64,000 bases of DNA from Chryseobacterium sp. KACC 21268 (GTDB taxonomy: Bacteria > Bacteroidota > Bacteroidia > Flavobacteriales > Weeksellaceae), in assembly GCA_028736075.1 (NCBI GenBank), contig CP117875.1, positions 1,612,001 to 1,676,000 on the forward strand, given 5' to 3'. Shown here one piece after another: positions 62,277 to 64,000 of this stretch. A program made the translations under genes and the position numbers. Numbering within the stretch: position 1 is the first letter of the stretch; each line of letters begins with the position of its first letter. The notes under the pieces are model-generated. The model worked only from the letters and a program-made list of their open reading frames with translations, had not been told where the DNA came from and did no database searches.

Positions 62277-62855
62277 ATGAAATTAGAAGTTTCCTCAGAG
62301 AAGCATTTGGTCTATGTGGAAGAAATCCGAAACGAAATGGAGGATTCTGCAAAGAAAAGAGGAACTGGCATCGCAAAACGTTCCTCCGAATATCTGGGCA
62401 AAAAAATCTCGGAAGGTAACGCCATCATCGCCATCGACGAGGATGGAACCTGGGCAGGCTTCTGCTACATCGAAACCTGGACGAACGGAGAATACGTCGC
62501 GAATTCCGGATTGATTGTTTCGCCACAATTCAGAAACGCAGGATTGGCCACTTTGATTAAGGAACGAATCTTTGAGCTTTCCCGGGAGAAATATCCAAAT
62601 TCAAAGATTTTCGGCCTCACCACCGGATTGGCAGTGATGAAAATCAACAGCAGTTTAGGTTATAAACCGGTGATTTATTCGGAGCTGACTCAGGATGAAC
62701 AGTTCTGGAACGGTTGCAAAAACTGTGTGAATTATGAAATTCTGATGATGAAAGAACGCAAAAACTGTCTTTGCACAGCAATGCTTTTCGTCCCGGAAAA
62801 AGTAAATGTGAATAAAGAAAAAGATTTTGAATCTATAAATAAAGACAATGAGTAA
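62277..62855 (+). CDS. GNAT family N-acetyltransferase at the head of the arginine operon
   Basis: 192 residues. GNAT fold with VANSGLIVSPQFRNAGLATL (acetyl-CoA binding R/QxxG/A region RNAGLA, near residue 83-92) and a C-terminal domain extension. Its stop overlaps the argG start by 8 bases, so translation is coupled. In many Bacteroidota a GNAT gene leads the argG-argC-argD operon and is thought to supply the acylated glutamate step, so a role as N-acylglutamate synthase is plausible but inferred from position. Confidence 0.85.
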   Translation: MKLEVSSEKHLVYVEEIRNEMEDSAKKRGTGIAKRSSEYLGKKISEGNAIIAIDEDGTWAGFCYIETWTNGEYVANSGLIVSPQFRNAGLATLIKERIFELSREKYPNSKIFGLTTGLAVMKINSSLGYKPVIYSELTQDEQFWNGCKNCVNYEILMMKERKNCLCTAMLFVPEKVNVNKEKDFESINKDNE

Positions 62856-64000
62856 GAAAGTAGTTTTGGCATTTAGCGGAGGTTTGGACACGTCGTATTG
62901 CGCCAAATATCTAAGTGAAACTTTGGGTTACGAAGTTCACGCAGTCACAATCAACACGGGTGGTTTTGATAAAAACGATGAGGTTTTGCTTAAGGAAAAG
63001 GCAGAAAAATTAGGCGTGGCTTCTTACAGGTTTATCGATGCTTCAGAAAAATATTATAACGATTGTGTCAAGTATCTGATTTTCGGTAATGTTCTGAAAA
63101 ACAACACTTATCCATTGTCAGTCAGTGCAGAAAGAACAATTCAGGCGCAAACCATTGCCGAATCTGCTTTGGAAATCGGAGCCGATGCAATTGCACACGG
63201 AAGTACAGGCGCAGGAAATGACCAGATTCGTTTCGATTTGATTTTCAATGTTATGTGTCCGAAAATCGAAATTATCACACCAATCCGTGATTTAAGTTTA
63301 TCGCGTGAAGACGAAATCCAATTCTTGAAAGACCACAACTACGAAATGGATTTTGACAAAGCCAAATATTCCATCAACAAAGGACTTTGGGGAACTTCCG
63401 TTGGCGGAAAAGAAACTTTGACCTCCCGATTTTCGCTTCCAGAAGAAGCTTTTCCTTCGCAAGTTGAAAAAACGGAACCATCTCAATTGGAAATCGAATT
63501 CAAAAATGGCGAATTGATTTCTGTCAATGGCGAAACTTTTCCCCATCCGGTTTTAGCGATTCAGAAGATTGAAGAATTGGCATCACCTTACGGAATTGGT
63601 CGTGATATTCACGTTGGAGACACGATTGTCGGGATAAAAGGGCGTGTTGGTTTTGAGGCCTCGTCGGCGTCAATCATCATCAAAGCGCATCATCTTTTGG
63701 AGAAACATACACTTTCCAAATATCAGCAGACCATCAAATCGCAATTGTCAGATTGGTACGGAAACTGGCTTCACGAGGCGCTTTTCCTGGACCCAGTGAT
63801 GAGAAACATCGAATCGTTTTTGCAGGATTCTCAGAAGACAGTCAACGGAAAAGTATTTATCACACTTCATCCTTACCGTTTCGTCTTGAACGGAATCGAG
63901 TCTGAAAATGATTTAATGTCTTCAAAATTTGGAAGTTACGGCGAAGAAAATCTCGCTTGGAGTGGCGATGATGTGAAAGGTTTTACCAAAATCCTCAGCA
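62848..64000 (+). CDS. argG: Argininosuccinate synthase, 3'-truncated by the window
   Basis: 384 codons are visible from ATG 62848 (MSKKVVLAFSGGLDTSYCAK, the family start with ATP P-loop SGGLDTS); no stop is reached. Usual length is about 395-400, so only the tail is missing. It condenses citrulline and aspartate to argininosuccinate. GSTGAGNDQIRFDL and DKAKYSINKGLWGTSVGGKE are the substrate-binding regions. Overlaps the GNAT gene by 8 bases. Further arg genes are expected to the right. Confidence 0.96.
   Translation, partial: MSKKVVLAFSGGLDTSYCAKYLSETLGYEVHAVTINTGGFDKNDEVLLKEKAEKLGVASYRFIDASEKYYNDCVKYLIFGNVLKNNTYPLSVSAERTIQAQTIAESALEIGADAIAHGSTGAGNDQIRFDLIFNVMCPKIEIITPIRDLSLSREDEIQFLKDHNYEMDFDKAKYSINKGLWGTSVGGKETLTSRFSLPEEAFPSQVEKTEPSQLEIEFKNGELISVNGETFPHPVLAIQKIEELASPYGIGRDIHVGDTIVGIKGRVGFEASSASIIIKAHHLLEKHTLSKYQQTIKSQLSDWYGNWLHEALFLDPVMRNIESFLQDSQKTVNGKVFITLHPYRFVLNGIESENDLMSSKFGSYGEENLAWSGDDVKGFTKILS

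Overview
The window reads as a chromosomal segment of a low-G+C member of the Bacteroidota, most likely class Flavobacteriia and close to Chryseobacterium/Epilithonimonas (Weeksellaceae). The reasons are a type IX secretion C-terminal domain, many secreted proteins ending their signal in SAQ/SQ, recurrent TAnnTTTG (-7) promoter boxes with few Shine-Dalgarno sequences, a flavobacterial set of housekeeping proteins, and many short intergenic dyad repeats of a kind common in that group. The genus is inference. Both window ends cut genes: rfbC on the left and argG on the right. I saw no prophage, insertion sequence, rRNA or CRISPR.

Layout. 0-3.4 kb: end of a surface-polysaccharide locus (rfbC, WcaJ-type sugar transferase), then rimO. 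3.4-8.2 kb: RlpA-like protein, CPA2 antiporter and small membrane/secreted proteins. 8.3-18.6 kb (minus strand): M48 protease, groEL/groES, two unknown proteins, M1 peptidase, menC, fbp. 18.8-24.6 kb (plus): aspartate kinase, a two-domain OlsF-like acyltransferase, two identical tRNA-Phe genes, a frameshifted AraC regulator, an S41 protease. 24.6-34.2 kb: coaD, ddl, dgkA, dnaN, a YoeB-type toxin-antitoxin pair between two near-identical hairpins, pheT, a T9SS cargo protein, hemN. 34.2-40.5 kb: hydrolase, QueD, beta-barrel protein, NamZ-type muramidase, FtsX/LolE permease, a cystathionine beta-synthase-like enzyme. 40.7-46.8 kb: small membrane proteins, then a complete cyanophycin module (isoaspartyl peptidase, cyanophycinase, divergent cyanophycin synthetase). 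47-50.6 kb: metallo-hydrolase, esterase, SDR oxidoreductase with divergent HxlR regulator. 50.7-60 kb: an accessory region of unknown secreted and membrane proteins, with repeats and a large AT-rich AlbA_2-ATPase gene. 60-64 kb: acetyl-CoA synthetase, then the start of an arginine operon (GNAT, argG) behind a palindrome-rich leader.

The best candidates for something undescribed lie at 55.8-58.7 kb. There, a 661-residue protein with an AlbA_2 (Schlafen-type) domain fused to a P-loop ATPase, and a 138-residue protein with a glycine-rich hydrophobic tail, lie on the same strand. Two 92-bp copies of a terminal-inverted-repeat element bracket the small gene, and the large gene sits just after the second copy. 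The upstream border is a truncated tandem duplicate of the neighbouring gene, as expected if foreign DNA entered there. A defence or conflict role is a hypothesis only. The cyanophycin module is the clearest multi-gene pathway: synthetase makes the Asp-Arg polymer, cyanophycinase cuts it to beta-Asp-Arg, and the isoaspartyl peptidase releases the amino acids. The arginine operon at the right end may supply its substrate.

Coordinates of promoters, terminators and repeats were read by eye. Function calls come from recognising motifs and family patterns; no database search was run.
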